Assembly (NCBI RefSeq): GCF_020526085.1
Contig: NZ_CP084874.1
Span: 4,278,001 to 4,342,000 of the forward strand
From: Klebsiella africana
GTDB taxonomy: Bacteria; Pseudomonadota; Gammaproteobacteria; Enterobacterales; Enterobacteriaceae
Length of the DNA: 64,000 nucleotides
Reading direction: 5' to 3'
This document shows positions 9,088-19,401 of the stretch, piece after piece. Position 1 is the first letter of the stretch. Every line of letters starts with the position of its first letter. The position numbers and the translations under genes are program-made. A model generated the notes under the pieces. That model saw only the letters and a list, made by a program, of their open reading frames with translations. It was not told where the DNA came from and made no database searches.

Positions 9088-9969
9088 ATGACTGACTCAC
9101 GCTATATAGGGCGCTTTGCTCCCTCCCCCTCCGGTGAACTCCACTTCGGCTCTCTGATTGCCGCGCTCGGCAGCTACCTGCAAGCCCGCGCGAACCACGG
9201 TATCTGGCGCGTTCGTATTGAAGATATCGACCCACCGCGCGAAGTCCCCGGGGCCGCCGATACCATCCTGCGCCAGCTCGACCACTACGGTCTGCACTGG
9301 GATGGCGACGTACTCTGGCAGTCGCAACGGCACGAGGCCTACCGCGAGGCGCTGGCGTGGCTGGGCGAGCAAGGGCTGAGCTATTACTGCACTTGCACCC
9401 GCGCGCGGATCCACGCCGTCGGCGGGATCTACGACGGCCACTGCCGCGACCTGGGGTTGGGGGCGGAAAACGCCGCGCTGCGCCTGCGCCAGACTCGCCC
9501 GGTGCTGCAGTTTAGCGACCGTCTGCGCGGCACGCTCATCGCCAATGAGCCGCTGGCGCGAGAGGATTTCATTATCCACCGTCGCGACGGGCTGTTCGCC
9601 TACAACCTGGCGGTGGTGGTCGACGACCACTTTCAGGGGATCACCGAGATCGTCCGCGGCGCAGACCTGATTGAGCCAACGGTGCGGCAGATTTCGCTGT
9701 ATCAGCATTTTGGCTGGCAGGCGCCGGACTACCTCCATCTGCCGTTGGCCCTCAATGCTGACGGCAATAAACTCTCTAAACAAAACCACGCGCCGGCGCT
9801 GCCGGAAGGCGATCCGCGCCCCGAAATCGTCCGGGCGCTCCGCTTTCTGAATCAGGCGATCCCCGAGGAGTGGCAGGCCCTGAGCATCGATGATTTACTC
9901 GCCCAGGCCGTCGCCAACTGGCAGCCAGCGAAAATCGAGCATTCTCAAATGGCTCCCGCTGAGCTATGA
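9088..9969 (+). CDS. gluQ: Glutamyl-Q tRNA(Asp) synthetase GluQRS
   Basis: A 293-residue paralogue of the catalytic half of glutamyl-tRNA synthetase that lacks the anticodon-binding domain. It attaches glutamate to queuosine at position 34 of tRNA(Asp). The class I signatures are [14 protein letters not shown] near the N-terminus (HIGH variant) and KLSKQ near residue 230 (KMSKS variant). A zinc site is formed by the cysteines in YCTCTRAR and GHC. The dksA-gluQ pairing is conserved in enterobacteria and other gamma-proteobacteria. Confidence 0.96.
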   Translation: MTDSRYIGRFAPSPSGELHFGSLIAALGSYLQARANHGIWRVRIEDIDPPREVPGAADTILRQLDHYGLHWDGDVLWQSQRHEAYREALAWLGEQGLSYYCTCTRARIHAVGGIYDGHCRDLGLGAENAALRLRQTRPVLQFSDRLRGTLIANEPLAREDFIIHRRDGLFAYNLAVVVDDHFQGITEIVRGADLIEPTVRQISLYQHFGWQAPDYLHLPLALNADGNKLSKQNHAPALPEGDPRPEIVRALRFLNQAIPEEWQALSIDDLLAQAVANWQPAKIEHSQMAPAEL

Positions 9970-10021
9970 TTAGCCGCTATTTTTACACTGTACAGTTGAT
10001 CTGAAGTCCGTCTGACACTAC

Positions 10022-10034
10022 GAGGTGCACCATT
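10022..10034 (+). promoter_or_regulatory. pcnB ribosome-binding site and rare AUU start
   Basis: GAGGT at 10022-10026 is followed after five bases by ATT (10032-10034), which lines up exactly with Met1 of E. coli PcnB. AUU initiation is discriminated against by IF3 and is known from infC and pcnB of E. coli. Its retention here argues that limiting PcnB synthesis is selected for. Confidence 0.85.
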
Positions 10035-11426
10035 TTTACCCGAGTCGCTAATTTTTGCCGTAAGGTGCTAAGCCGTGAGGAGCGCGAGGCAGAAGCCGCC
10101 GTCGAACCAACGCCTATGACGGTGATCCCGCGTGAGCAGCATGCTATTTCCCGCAAAGATATCAGTGAAAACGCCCTCAAGGTCATGTACCGCCTCAACA
10201 AGGCGGGCTACGAATCCTGGCTGGTCGGCGGCGGCGTCCGCGACCTGCTGCTTGGCAAAAAGCCAAAAGATTTTGACGTCACCACCAACGCCACGCCGGA
10301 TCAGGTACGCAAGCTGTTCCGTAACTGCCGTCTGGTTGGGCGACGTTTCCGCCTGGCGCATGTGATGTTCGGGCCGGAAATCATTGAGGTCGCCACCTTC
10401 CGTGGCCATCACGAAGGGCACACCACCGATCGCGTCACCTCCCAGCGAGGCCAGAACGGCATGCTGCTGCGCGATAACATCTTCGGCTCGATCGAGGAAG
10501 ATGCCCAGCGTCGCGACTTCACCATCAACAGCCTCTATTACAGCGTGGCGGACTTTACCGTCCGCGACTATGTCGGCGGCATGAAGGATCTGCAGGACGG
10601 CGTGATCCGCCTGATCGGCAATCCGGAAACCCGCTATCGCGAGGATCCGGTGCGCATGCTGCGCGCGGTGCGCTTTGCCGCCAAGCTCAATATGACCATC
10701 AGCCCGGAAACGGCTGAACCGCTGCCGCGCCTGGCCGCCCTGCTTCACGATGTGCCACCGGCGCGTCTGTTCGAAGAGGTGCTCAAGCTGCTGCAGGCCG
10801 GGTATGGCTACCAGACCTACATGCTGCTGCGGGAATACAGCTTGTTCCAGCCGCTGTTCCCGACCATCACCCGCTACTTTACCGAGCGCGGCGACAGCCC
10901 GATGGAGCGGATCATCAGCCAGGTGCTGAAGAATACCGATACCCGCATTCATAACGATATGCGCGTCAATCCGGCCTTCCTCTTTGCGGTGATGTTCTGG
11001 TATCCGCTGCTGGAGACGGCGCAGAAAATCGCTCAGGAGAGCGGCCTGGCGTACTACGACGCCTTTGCCCTGGCGATGAATGATGTGCTGGATGAAGCCT
11101 GCCGCACGCTGGCGATCCCTAAGCGCATCACCACCCTTATTCGTGATATCTGGCAGCTGCAGCTGCGCATGTCCCGTCGCCAGGGCAAACGCGCCTGGAA
11201 GCTAATGGAGCATCCGAAATTCCGCGCCGCCTATGACCTGCTGGAGCTGCGCGCCGGCGCCGAGAACAACCACGAACTGCAGCGCCTGACCAAATGGTGG
11301 GGCGAATTCCAAGTCGCCGCGCCGCCAGCGCAAAAAGATATGCTCAACGACCTCGGGGACGATCCGGCACCCCGCCGTCGCCACCGTCGTCCGCGCAAGC
11401 GCGCGCCGCGCCAGGGTAACGCATGA
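10032..11426 (+). CDS. pcnB: Poly(A) polymerase I PcnB, with AUU start codon
   Basis: The enzyme adds 3' poly(A) tails that speed RNA decay and controls ColE1-type plasmid copy number through RNA I. The nucleotidyltransferase core shows [12 protein letters not shown] and the metal-binding DFDVTT; the C-terminus is basic ([14 protein letters not shown]). No ATG fits the N-terminus. The frame stays open upstream and encodes [17 protein letters not shown], matching E. coli [17 protein letters not shown], with ATT at 10032 and GAGGT five bases before it. E. coli pcnB is known to use an inefficient AUU start, so I start here (464 residues). A GTG at 10065 is the fallback. Confidence 0.92.
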   Translation: MFTRVANFCRKVLSREEREAEAAVEPTPMTVIPREQHAISRKDISENALKVMYRLNKAGYESWLVGGGVRDLLLGKKPKDFDVTTNATPDQVRKLFRNCRLVGRRFRLAHVMFGPEIIEVATFRGHHEGHTTDRVTSQRGQNGMLLRDNIFGSIEEDAQRRDFTINSLYYSVADFTVRDYVGGMKDLQDGVIRLIGNPETRYREDPVRMLRAVRFAAKLNMTISPETAEPLPRLAALLHDVPPARLFEEVLKLLQAGYGYQTYMLLREYSLFQPLFPTITRYFTERGDSPMERIISQVLKNTDTRIHNDMRVNPAFLFAVMFWYPLLETAQKIAQESGLAYYDAFALAMNDVLDEACRTLAIPKRITTLIRDIWQLQLRMSRRQGKRAWKLMEHPKFRAAYDLLELRAGAENNHELQRLTKWWGEFQVAAPPAQKDMLNDLGDDPAPRRRHRRPRKRAPRQGNA

Positions 11427-11902
11427 CTCTGGTCTATATCGCCCTTGGCAGTAACCTTGCTTCACCACTGGAGCAGGTGCAGGCGGCTATCCACGCCCTG
11501 GGCGATATTCCGCACAGCCGCGTGGTCGCCGTCTCTTCGTTCTACCGCACGCCGCCGCTGGGCCCACAGGATCAGCCGGACTATCTCAACGCCGCCGTCG
11601 CCCTTGAAACTTCACTCGCGCCAGAAGCGCTGCTCGATCACACCCAGCGCATCGAGCTGCAGCAGGGGCGGGTGCGCAAAGCCGAACGCTGGGGACCGCG
11701 CACGCTCGATCTCGATATCATGCTGTTTGGCGATGCGGCCATTAACAGCGAGCGCCTGACCGTTCCGCACTACGATATGAAAAACCGCGGCTTTATGCTC
11801 TGGCCGCTGTTCGAGATCGCCCCGGACCTCCACTTTCCTGACGGCCTGGCGCTGCGCGCCGTGCTGGATAATCTCGGCGCGGCAAAGCCCGCCAGCTGGT
11901 AA
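11423..11902 (+). CDS. folK: 6-hydroxymethyl-dihydropterin pyrophosphokinase FolK
   Basis: A 159-residue HPPK that transfers pyrophosphate from ATP to hydroxymethyl-dihydropterin in folate synthesis. Signature motifs are YIALGSNL at the N-terminus and [15 protein letters not shown] around residue 88. The ATG overlaps the pcnB stop (ATGA), so translation is probably coupled to pcnB. In E. coli K-12 a fimbrial gene cluster separates folK from panB; here the gap is only 119 bases. Confidence 0.97.
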   Translation: MTLVYIALGSNLASPLEQVQAAIHALGDIPHSRVVAVSSFYRTPPLGPQDQPDYLNAAVALETSLAPEALLDHTQRIELQQGRVRKAERWGPRTLDLDIMLFGDAAINSERLTVPHYDMKNRGFMLWPLFEIAPDLHFPDGLALRAVLDNLGAAKPASW

Positions 11903-11958
11903 TCCCCTCGCCTTTTTTAGCATTTGCGGCGATCGTCGTAATCGGTTGCCCAAAATCA

Positions 11959-11986
11959 TTGCCCCTCTGAATGCTGCTGTTAGAAT
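11959..11986 (+). promoter_or_regulatory. Candidate sigma-70 promoter of panBC
   Basis: TTGCCC (11959-11964), a 16-base spacer and TAGAAT (11981-11986) lie 35 bases before the panB ATG. The elements are near consensus, but the spacer is one base short of ideal. Confidence 0.5.
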
Positions 11987-12021
11987 GCCGGTTAATATGA
12001 CTTTCATCATCAGGAAATGTT

Positions 12022-12813
12022 ATGAAACCGACCACCATTGCCCTGCTGCAGAAATGCAAACAGGAAAAGAAGCGCTTTGCCACCATTACCGCCTACGACC
12101 ATAGCTTCGCGAAGCTGTTCGCCGATGAAGGCATCAATGTGCTGCTGGTGGGCGACTCGCTGGGAATGACGGTGCAGGGTCACGACTCCACCCTGCCGGT
12201 CACCGTAGAAGATATCGCCTATCACACCCGCGCCGTCCGCCGCGGCGCGCCAAACAGCCTGCTGCTTGCCGACCTGCCGTTCATGGCCTACGCCACCCCC
12301 GAGCAGACCTTTGAAAATGCCGCTATCGTCATGCGCGCTGGCGCCAATATGGTCAAACTCGAGGGCGGCGCCTGGCTGGCCGAGACCGTGAAGATGCTGG
12401 CGGAACGCGCAGTACCGGTTTGCGGCCATCTTGGTCTGACGCCGCAGTCGGTGAACGTATTCGGCGGGTATAAAGTGCAGGGTCGCGGCGATGCGGCACA
12501 GGCCCTGTTTGAAGACGCGTTAGCGCTGGAAGCGGCAGGGGCACAGCTGCTGGTGCTGGAGTGCGTGCCGGTCGAACTGGCGAAACGCATCACCGAAGCC
12601 CTGACCATTCCGGTGATCGGCATCGGCGCAGGCAACGTTACCGACGGGCAAATCCTCGTAATGCATGACGCTTTCGGCATTACCGGCGGCCACATTCCGA
12701 AATTTGCCAAGAATTTCCTTGCCGAAGCGGGCGACATCCGCGCCGCGGTGCGGCAGTATATTGCCGAAGTCGAATCCGGAGTCTATCCGGGCGAAGAACA
12801 CAGTTTCCATTAA
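12022..12813 (+). CDS. panB: Ketopantoate hydroxymethyltransferase PanB
   Basis: A 263-residue TIM-barrel enzyme that moves a hydroxymethyl group from 5,10-methylene-THF to alpha-ketoisovalerate, the first step of pantoate synthesis. Recognisable stretches are [29 protein letters not shown] (metal-binding Asp) and VPVIGIGAG. The folate it needs comes from the pathway of the adjacent folK. panC follows after 11 bases, indicating one transcript. Confidence 0.97.
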   Translation: MKPTTIALLQKCKQEKKRFATITAYDHSFAKLFADEGINVLLVGDSLGMTVQGHDSTLPVTVEDIAYHTRAVRRGAPNSLLLADLPFMAYATPEQTFENAAIVMRAGANMVKLEGGAWLAETVKMLAERAVPVCGHLGLTPQSVNVFGGYKVQGRGDAAQALFEDALALEAAGAQLLVLECVPVELAKRITEALTIPVIGIGAGNVTDGQILVMHDAFGITGGHIPKFAKNFLAEAGDIRAAVRQYIAEVESGVYPGEEHSFH

Positions 12814-12824
12814 GGAGTCTTGTT

Positions 12825-13679
12825 GTGCTGATTATTGAATCCGTACTGCTGCTGCGCCAGCATATCCGCCGTCTGCGTCAGGAAGGTAAGCGTATCGCGT
12901 TGGTCCCGACGATGGGCAACCTGCATGATGGTCATATGAAGCTGGTTGATGAAGCCAAAGCCAGTGCGGATGTGGTGGTGGTCAGTATTTTCGTCAATCC
13001 GATGCAGTTTGACCGCGTCGACGACCTGGCGCGCTACCCGCGCACCCTGCAGGATGATTGCGAAAAGCTGAACAAGCGTCATGTCGATTTTGTCTTCGCG
13101 CCGACACCGGCGGAAGTTTATCCCCAGGGCACCGAAGGCCAGACCTACGTTGACGTTCCGGGATTATCCACCATGCTCGAAGGCGCCAGCCGGCCGGGCC
13201 ATTTCCGCGGCGTGTCGACCATCGTCAGTAAGCTGTTCAACCTGGTTCAGCCGGACGTCGCTTGCTTCGGCGAGAAGGACTTCCAGCAGCTGGCGCTGAT
13301 CCGCAAGATGGTCGCCGACATGGGCTACGATATTGAGATTATCGGCGTGCCGATCGTTCGCGCGAAGGATGGCCTGGCGCTGAGTTCGCGCAATGGCTAC
13401 CTGACCGCCGACCAGCGCAAAATCGCGCCTGGCCTGTATAAAGTGCTGAGCGCAGTGGCGGAAAAACTGGCCGCAGGCGATCGCCAGCTCGACGAGATTA
13501 TCGCTATCGCTGAACAGGAGCTGAACGAAAAAGGCTTCCGCGCCGACGACATTCAAATCCGCGATGCCGACACCCTGCTTGAGCTGACCGATGCCAGCCA
13601 GCGCGCGGTGATCCTGATGGCCGCCTGGCTGGGCCAGGCCCGCCTGATCGACAATCAGATCGTTACGCTCGCTCAGTAG
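12825..13679 (+). CDS. panC: Pantothenate synthetase PanC
   Basis: A 284-residue ligase that joins pantoate and beta-alanine using ATP. It shows the nucleotidyltransferase motif [28 protein letters not shown] and the later LSSRNGYL. The start is GTG at 12825, placed 7 bases after AAGGAG and matching the E. coli N-terminus. Its beta-alanine substrate is made by PanD, encoded next. The yadD gene that separates panC and panD in E. coli K-12 is not present. Confidence 0.97.
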   Translation: MLIIESVLLLRQHIRRLRQEGKRIALVPTMGNLHDGHMKLVDEAKASADVVVVSIFVNPMQFDRVDDLARYPRTLQDDCEKLNKRHVDFVFAPTPAEVYPQGTEGQTYVDVPGLSTMLEGASRPGHFRGVSTIVSKLFNLVQPDVACFGEKDFQQLALIRKMVADMGYDIEIIGVPIVRAKDGLALSSRNGYLTADQRKIAPGLYKVLSAVAEKLAAGDRQLDEIIAIAEQELNEKGFRADDIQIRDADTLLELTDASQRAVILMAAWLGQARLIDNQIVTLAQ

Positions 13680-13692
13680 ACAGCGGGTAAAA

Positions 13693-13716
13693 ATCGGGCA
13701 ATACTGCCCGGGCTTT
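13693..13716 (+). terminator. Hairpin after panC
   Basis: CGGGCA and TGCCCG form a short stem with an ATAC loop, followed by GGCTTTT. It is a weak intrinsic terminator or attenuator between panC and panD. Confidence 0.5.
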
Positions 13717-13771
13717 TCTCAGGGCGGGCGCCGTGTCCGCTCTGCTACATTAAGGTTGAAGGGTAGAAGTT

Positions 13772-14152
13772 ATGATGCGTAATATGCTGCAGGGCAAGCT
13801 CCACCGCGTAAAAGTCACGCAGGCGGACCTGCACTATGAAGGTTCTTGCGCCATTGACCAGGACTTCCTGGATGCGGCCGGTATTCTGGAGAATGAAACC
13901 ATTCACCTCTGGAACGTCACCAACGGCAACCGTTTCTCCACCTACGCCATTGCCGCCGAGCGGGGCTCCCGGATCATCTCCGTTAACGGCGCCGCCGCCC
14001 ACTGCGCCAGCGTCGGCGATATCCTGATCATCGCCAGCTTCGTTACTATGTCGGACGAAGAAGCGCGTAACTGGCAGCCTAACATTGCCTACTTCGAAGG
14101 CGATAACGAAATGAAACGCCAGGCGAAAGCCATTCCGGTACAGGTCGCCTGA
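13772..14152 (+). CDS. panD: Aspartate 1-decarboxylase PanD (pyruvoyl enzyme)
   Basis: A 126-residue proenzyme that decarboxylates aspartate to beta-alanine for pantothenate. The self-cleavage site Gly24-Ser25 lies in YEGSCAID, and Ser25 becomes the pyruvoyl group. The core [12 protein letters not shown] and the tail AKAIPVQVA match E. coli. In enterobacteria maturation depends on PanM (PanZ), encoded elsewhere. The gene has its own leader of about 90 bases after panC, so it may be a separate transcript. Confidence 0.97.
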   Translation: MMRNMLQGKLHRVKVTQADLHYEGSCAIDQDFLDAAGILENETIHLWNVTNGNRFSTYAIAAERGSRIISVNGAAAHCASVGDILIIASFVTMSDEEARNWQPNIAYFEGDNEMKRQAKAIPVQVA

Positions 14153-14187
14153 TGGCCGCGGCGCTGTGCTCAGGCGCAGCGTCGGTA

Positions 14188-15441
14188 TTACCCCTGCGGC
14201 TGGTTACTGATCAGCCGCGACATCGTCTCCAGCGAATCCGTGCGTAAGATATATAACCGCTTAAGCAGGAACGGATTATCCCCCGGCTTCACCTTCCCCC
14301 GCACCGTCGTCACTGCCATATGAAACCCGGCGTCATTCGCCGCCTGCACCGCGGTGGCGTTATAGCCGCCGAAGGGATAGGAAAGATAGAGCACATGCGG
14401 ATTAAACTGACCCAGCGCCCGACGCGAGCGGGCAAAATCAAACAGAATATTGTGGTAATTGCGGCTGAATAAGATCGGTCGCCGGTAGGCGTCCACCCGA
14501 TGCAGAAAATGGGTATGCGACTGAATATCAAAGACGTCCTGAATCTGGCGTAGCTCGGAAATGCTCATAAACTGCAGCGATTTCGGATCCCACTTCTGCG
14601 GATGGCGCTTAATACGCGAGGAGATAATAAACGCGGTGGCGTGGAAGCCGTACTGTTTCAGCACCGGATAAGCGTAGCGGTTTACCGATTTCAGACCATC
14701 ATCGAAAGTGATCGCCACCGCCCGCGCCGGGAGATTGATTTTATTGCGCACATAGCCTTCAAGCTGGTACAGGGTCAGCGTGGTGTAGCCCTGATCGCGC
14801 AGCCAGGTCATCTGGTTATTGAAGGCGCGTACCGAGGTGGTGGTGGACGTATGACGAAAACGGGTATTCTCTTCATCGCGCAAAATATGGTGATAGGTCA
14901 GCACGGGAATGCCATTATCTTCCTGCGCATCCAGACTACTGACCCACGCCAGCCGGTCGCCAATGCGGATCTGAAACCAGGTCTGATTAAGTCGGTCTTT
15001 CAGCTTGCTGAGGATCGGATAACGCAGATTAGTGGCCAGCGTACCGAACGGCGCGCTACTCACCGAGGGCGCGTCATAGAGCGGGGTGTCTTTCCAGGTG
15101 AGTAAATTCTGGTTACTCAGCGGTTTATTGAGATCCCCTAAACGGTCCTCCACCCGCTGCTTCCCTTGTACCGGCTCGAGATGGCCTTTATCAATAAACC
15201 CGGTGCCGAAACCAAAACGAAATTCATAGTAGTCAGCCGCCGTCGGGACGACCGCGAGGATCTGCCCGGCACGTACATTGCCGACGCTTATTACATGGTT
15301 CCCCACCTGCGCCCAGATAACCGCATCTTCGGTGGTTTGCATATAGCGTACAGGCTTGCCCTGCTGGCTAAGCAGGCTGGCGGAAGCGCTAAGCGAGGTC
15401 AGGAAAAGAAGTAGAGTAAAAAATCGGGCAAACATGCGCAT
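14188..15441 (-). CDS. yadE: Secreted polysaccharide deacetylase family protein YadE
   Basis: A protein of about 417 residues with an N-terminal hydrophobic signal ([18 protein letters not shown]), an SH3-like middle region and a C-terminal NodB/CE4 domain. The CE4 motifs are AITFDDG (metal and base aspartates), SHTHFLH (metal histidines) and LSYPFGGYN. The family removes acetyl groups from N-acetylated polysaccharides, but the substrate of YadE is not known. ATG 15441 (MRMFARFF) is chosen; 15453 and 15435 are alternatives. Order yadE-yadI-yadH-yadG is as in E. coli. Confidence 0.86.
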   Translation of the reverse strand: MRMFARFFTLLLFLTSLSASASLLSQQGKPVRYMQTTEDAVIWAQVGNHVISVGNVRAGQILAVVPTAADYYEFRFGFGTGFIDKGHLEPVQGKQRVEDRLGDLNKPLSNQNLLTWKDTPLYDAPSVSSAPFGTLATNLRYPILSKLKDRLNQTWFQIRIGDRLAWVSSLDAQEDNGIPVLTYHHILRDEENTRFRHTSTTTSVRAFNNQMTWLRDQGYTTLTLYQLEGYVRNKINLPARAVAITFDDGLKSVNRYAYPVLKQYGFHATAFIISSRIKRHPQKWDPKSLQFMSISELRQIQDVFDIQSHTHFLHRVDAYRRPILFSRNYHNILFDFARSRRALGQFNPHVLYLSYPFGGYNATAVQAANDAGFHMAVTTVRGKVKPGDNPFLLKRLYILRTDSLETMSRLISNQPQG

Positions 15442-15499
15442 CGAACCGGTCAACCATCAACGGCCGCTATTGTAACAAAAGCGGCATCAATACCGATGC

Positions 15500-15940
15500 T
15501 TAATTTCCGAAGGTATCGTGACGCAGTCGGAACGGGGGATTTTTCTGCTGTTGATGCCACAGGCTGCTCACCAGCGGCCCACCCGCGCTAACGATAGTCT
15601 GGCGAAACGCATCGCTGCTTAACGTGCCCCGCAGCAGATACATTCGTTCAAGTAATGAATAGCTGATACCGGAGATGACTTCACAGTGGGTATGCTTGTG
15701 GCTCATCAGCGCCGCGGCCCGATAAGGCGCCGCGCCGGTTTTGTCGGTGAGGAAAATGACGCCGTCCCCGGAGTCGGTGGCATGCAGCGCATCGCACATC
15801 ATCCGGCTCAACATATTGTTGCTGAGATTGCGCCAGTAATTGACCGCCCGGCACTGGGCCAGCGGTCCAAACTTTTGTTCAAGACGATCCAGCATCTCCT
15901 GCGCCAGTTCATCGTGACAGGTAATGACCCAACCGAGCAT
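15500..15940 (-). CDS. yadI: PTS EIIA-man-like protein YadI
   Basis: A 146-residue protein of the mannose-family EIIA fold. The likely phosphorylated histidine is His9 in ITCHDELAQ, where classical members have SHG. No EIIB, EIIC or EIID gene is near, so it is an orphan PTS component, perhaps regulatory. E. coli carries the same orphan gene at this place. The function is unproven. Confidence 0.82.
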   Translation of the reverse strand: MLGWVITCHDELAQEMLDRLEQKFGPLAQCRAVNYWRNLSNNMLSRMMCDALHATDSGDGVIFLTDKTGAAPYRAAALMSHKHTHCEVISGISYSLLERMYLLRGTLSSDAFRQTIVSAGGPLVSSLWHQQQKNPPFRLRHDTFGN

Positions 15941-16062
15941 GTTTCCCTCCTTAGCCAGCTAATAATGTAACAAGGGGAAGGAGGCGTATCGGTGATGACG
16001 GTCAAAGATAAGCGGTTAGCGCCCCACGTATTTGCCTCGGGAAGCGCTAACCGTGAGCCGTA

Positions 16063-16833
16063 TCAGCTACGCAGGCCGCGGCCGCGCTGAATTAACGACC
16101 AGCAGAGCAGATAGAAGGCGACAATGAAGACTACCAGCACCGCAAAGGTAGTCACCAGCGGGACATCGTTAATCCCGAGGAAACCGAAGCGGAAACCGCT
16201 GATCATGTAGACGATGGGGTTCAGATGCGACAGCCCCTGCCAGAACGGCGGCAGCAACGTCAGCGAGTAGAACACCCCGCCGAGATAGGTCAGCGGCGTC
16301 AGCACAAAGGTCGGGATCAGGCTGATGTCATCGAAGGTCTTGGCAAACACCGCGTTCAGCAGGCCGGCCAGCGAGAACAGCACCGCGGTAAGGATCAACG
16401 TCAGGGCGACAAACAGCCAGGAGTGAACCTGGAACGGCACAAAGAATAGCGAGACGGCGGTGACCAGGATGCCCACGCACAGCCCGCGCGCCACCCCGCC
16501 GCCCACGTAGCCAGCGATAATGACATGCGTCGGCACCGGCGCCACCAGCAGCTCTTCAATATTGCGCTGAAACTTGGCGCTGAAGAACGACGAGGCGACG
16601 TTGGCGTAAGCGTTAGTGATCACCGCCATCATGATCAGGCCCGGGACGATAAACTGCATATAGGTAAAACCATGCATCTCGCCGATGCGTGAGCCGATCA
16701 GGTTGCCAAAAATGACGAAGTACAGGGTCATGGTGATCACCGGCGGCACCAGCGTCTGTACCCAGATGCGCATAAAACGGTGGATCTCTTTGGTCCAGAT
16801 GCTTTTCAGCGCGACCCAATAAAGCTGCATCAT
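16063..16833 (-). CDS. yadH: ABC-2 type transporter permease YadH
   Basis: A 256-residue inner-membrane protein with about six hydrophobic segments and the ABC-2 signature in the last third (LTPLTYLGGVFYSLTLLP). It pairs with the ATPase YadG; the start codon overlaps the yadG stop by four bases. Family members export drugs, polysaccharides or lipids; the YadGH substrate is unknown. Confidence 0.93.
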   Translation of the reverse strand: MMQLYWVALKSIWTKEIHRFMRIWVQTLVPPVITMTLYFVIFGNLIGSRIGEMHGFTYMQFIVPGLIMMAVITNAYANVASSFFSAKFQRNIEELLVAPVPTHVIIAGYVGGGVARGLCVGILVTAVSLFFVPFQVHSWLFVALTLILTAVLFSLAGLLNAVFAKTFDDISLIPTFVLTPLTYLGGVFYSLTLLPPFWQGLSHLNPIVYMISGFRFGFLGINDVPLVTTFAVLVVFIVAFYLLCWSLIQRGRGLRS

Positions 16834-17756
16834 GCGGACTCTCCTTTTCGCTCATGCACCAGGGTGACAAACAGCTCTTCCAGACGGTTGGCTTTGTTAC
16901 GCATACTCAGTACCTGCACCCCCTGGGCGCTCAGTTGGGCAAAGACGCTGTTAATCCCCTGCTCGCGCAGAACCTCCACTTCCAGCGTCGAGGTATCGAC
17001 CAGCTGGTACTGGTAGCCTTCGAGCTTCGGTACCGGGCTTTTTGGCGCGAGATCGAGAATAAAGGTCTCAGACTTCAGCTTTGACAGCAGCGCTTTCATC
17101 GAGGTGTTTTCCACCAGCGCGCCGTGCTGGATGATGCCGATGTTGCGACACAGCATTTCCGCCTCTTCGAGATAGTGGGTGGTCAGGATAATAGTGGTGC
17201 CGCGATCGTTGAGATCCTTGAGAAAGCCCCACATGGAACGACGCAGTTCAATATCGACGCCAGCGGTTGGTTCATCGAGGATCAGCAGCTTCGGCTCATG
17301 CATTAACGCGCGGGCGATCATCAGCCGGCGCTTCATCCCGCCGGAGAGCATCCGCGCGCGCTCGCTGCGTTTTTCCCACAGATCGAGCTGTTTTAAATAC
17401 TTTTCGCTGCGAGCGATGGCTTCTTTACGCTCAACGCCGTAGTAGCCCGCCTGGTTAACAACGATCTGCTGCACGGTCTCGAAGGGGTTAAAGTTAAACT
17501 CCTGCGGCACCAGGCCAAGCTGACGCTTGGCGTTGACGACGTCTTTCTCCAAATCGTAGCCAAAGACATTGACCTGACCAGAGGTTTTATTCACCAGCGA
17601 GCTGATGATGCCGATCGTCGTGGATTTTCCCGCACCGTTCGGGCCCAGCAGGGCGTAAAAATCCCCCGCTTCGACCTGCAGGTCGATTCCCCGCAGCGCC
17701 TGAACCCCGCCGGGGTAGGTTTTTTTGAGCTGTTTTAATTCCAGAGCAATGGTCAT
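16830..17756 (-). CDS. yadG: ABC transporter ATP-binding protein YadG
   Basis: A 308-residue ATPase with Walker A GPNGAGKST, signature LSGGMKRR, Walker B LLILDEPT and the H-loop TTHYLEEAE. It drives export through YadH. ATG 17756 gives the E. coli N-terminus MTIALEL; in-frame codons up to 17801 are available but lack similarity. The 184-base gap to can is a divergent promoter region. Confidence 0.94.
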   Translation of the reverse strand: MTIALELKQLKKTYPGGVQALRGIDLQVEAGDFYALLGPNGAGKSTTIGIISSLVNKTSGQVNVFGYDLEKDVVNAKRQLGLVPQEFNFNPFETVQQIVVNQAGYYGVERKEAIARSEKYLKQLDLWEKRSERARMLSGGMKRRLMIARALMHEPKLLILDEPTAGVDIELRRSMWGFLKDLNDRGTTIILTTHYLEEAEMLCRNIGIIQHGALVENTSMKALLSKLKSETFILDLAPKSPVPKLEGYQYQLVDTSTLEVEVLREQGINSVFAQLSAQGVQVLSMRNKANRLEELFVTLVHERKGESA

Positions 17757-17940
17757 TAAATATCTCTTCTCGTGTCGTGACACGTCATTAACCCGCCTCA
17801 CTCACGTTTGCGCTGTACTGGCGCTGGCGCCGCCAACGCATCGGTAGCCTGACGTATCACGGGTTAAGATGGTTTTAAAAAAGGTGAGCTTACCCTATAT
17901 TAGCGCAACGCACTTACTTGGTTACAGGCCGATAATGTCC

Positions 17941-18603
17941 ATGAATGATATAGATACACTCATCAGCAATAATGCACTATGGTCAAAAATGCTGGTGGAA
18001 GAGGACCCCGGCTTCTTTGAGAAACTGTCGCAGACGCAGAAACCGCGCTTCCTGTGGATTGGCTGTTCGGACAGCCGCGTTCCCGCTGAGCGACTCACCG
18101 GCCTGGAACCAGGCGAACTATTTGTCCATCGTAACGTCGCCAATCTGGTGATCCACACCGACCTCAACTGCCTGTCAGTGGTGCAGTATGCCGTTGATGT
18201 CCTCGAAGTCGAGCACATTATTATCTGCGGCCACTACGGCTGTGGCGGCGTACAGGCGGCGGTGGAGAACCCGGAGCTGGGACTCATCGACAACTGGCTG
18301 CTGCATATCCGCGATATCTGGTTTAAGCACAGCTCGCTGCTGGGTGAAATGCCGGAGGAGCGCCGTCTGGATACCCTTTGCGAGCTGAACGTGATGGAAC
18401 AGGTGTACAACCTTGGGCATTCGACGATTATGCAATCGGCGTGGAAGCGCGGACAGAAGGTGACCATTCACGGCTGGGCTTACGGCATTCATGACGGATT
18501 GCTGCGCGATCTGGATGTCACCGCCGTGAGCCGGGAAACCCTCGAACAGCGCTATCGCCACGGCATCTCCAACCTCAAGATCAAACACATCAACCACAAA
18601 TAG
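17941..18603 (+). CDS. can: Beta-class carbonic anhydrase Can
   Basis: A 220-residue zinc enzyme that interconverts CO2 and bicarbonate and supplies bicarbonate for carboxylations at air CO2 levels. Zinc ligands are in CSDSR (Cys42, Asp44) and HYGCGG (His98, Cys101). I use ATG 17941, giving the E. coli length; an ATG two codons upstream (17935) is equally placed relative to the weak AGG. It converges with hpt. Confidence 0.96.
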   Translation: MNDIDTLISNNALWSKMLVEEDPGFFEKLSQTQKPRFLWIGCSDSRVPAERLTGLEPGELFVHRNVANLVIHTDLNCLSVVQYAVDVLEVEHIIICGHYGCGGVQAAVENPELGLIDNWLLHIRDIWFKHSSLLGEMPEERRLDTLCELNVMEQVYNLGHSTIMQSAWKRGQKVTIHGWAYGIHDGLLRDLDVTAVSRETLEQRYRHGISNLKIKHINHK

Positions 18604-18616
18604 CCTTCAGGCTTAG

Positions 18617-18653
18617 CCACTCTGGAGAGCGCGGCGCGCGCTGTCCAGAGTGG
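18617..18653. terminator. Bidirectional hairpin between can and hpt
   Basis: CCACTCTGGA (18617-18626) pairs perfectly with TCCAGAGTGG (18644-18653), and the inner AGCGC/GCGCT extends the stem. It lies between the two convergent stop codons, followed on the plus strand by ATTTCCCTTT. Confidence 0.7.
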
Positions 18654-18661
18654 ATTTCCCT

Positions 18662-19198
18662 TTACTCGTCCAGCAGGGTGACTTTGCCGATATACGGCAG
18701 ATGGCGGTAACGCTGAGCGTAGTCGATACCGTAACCCACCACGAACTCATCCGGAATGGCGAAACCGACGAACTCAACCGGGACGTTGACTTCACGACGG
18801 CTTGGTTTATCCAGCAGCGTACAAATGGCCAGCGACTTCGGCTCGCGCAGGCTGAGGATCTCACGCACTTTAGACAGGGTGTTACCGGAATCGATGATGT
18901 CTTCCACGATCAGTACATCTTTACCACGGATGTCTTCATCCAGATCTTTGAGGATTTTCACATCACGGGTGGTGGACATGCCGCTGCCGTAGCTGGAGGC
19001 GGTCATAAAATCGACTTCATGCGGCACCTGCACTTCACGGCACAGGTCGGCCATGAACATAAATGAGCCGCGCAGCAGCCCCACCAGCACCATTTCGCTG
19101 CCGCTGTCCTGATAATGTTCGTTGATTTGACGACCCAGTTCCGCGATACGCGCTTTGATCTCGGATTCCGGGATCATCACTTCTACAGTATGTTTCAT
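18662..19198 (-). CDS. hpt: Hypoxanthine phosphoribosyltransferase Hpt
   Basis: A 178-residue purine salvage enzyme converting hypoxanthine (and guanine less well) with PRPP to IMP. The PRPP-binding loop is [14 protein letters not shown], and the base-binding end is [17 protein letters not shown] 19198 (MKHTVEV) is the conserved start, while an in-frame codon at 19210 would add four residues. It is divergent from gcd. Confidence 0.96.
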   Translation of the reverse strand: MKHTVEVMIPESEIKARIAELGRQINEHYQDSGSEMVLVGLLRGSFMFMADLCREVQVPHEVDFMTASSYGSGMSTTRDVKILKDLDEDIRGKDVLIVEDIIDSGNTLSKVREILSLREPKSLAICTLLDKPSRREVNVPVEFVGFAIPDEFVVGYGIDYAQRYRHLPYIGKVTLLDE

Positions 19199-19325
19199 AA
19201 GACTAACCATTTGATTCTAAATATAAATCATCAAAGCCGCTGCTTTCGCCCCGACGATGACCGGCAAGCCATCCAGTATACCAGCAAAAAGAAATCTTCG
19301 GTGCAGGGATTAATAAAGCCATATT

Positions 19326-19341
19326 TGTGATTCCGATCACA
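19326..19341. promoter_or_regulatory. CRP-type palindrome upstream of gcd
   Basis: TGTGATTCCGATCACA is a perfect match to the CRP half-sites TGTGA-N6-TCACA. It is centred about 33 bases upstream of the start point expected from the TATAAT at 19354-19359, so a bound protein would cover the -35 region. This fits the repression of gcd by cAMP-CRP reported in E. coli. Confidence 0.75.
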
Positions 19342-19353
19342 CTTGTTAAAACC

Positions 19354-19359
19354 TATAAT
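19354..19359 (+). promoter_or_regulatory. Probable -10 element of gcd
   Basis: A consensus TATAAT lies 42 bases before the gcd ATG. The expected -35 position falls inside the CRP palindrome and is a poor match, so promoter strength may depend on other factors. Confidence 0.55.
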
Positions 19360-19401
19360 TAATTGCAGTTAAAAAATTAACAAACACATGAGTAACTTTC
19401 T

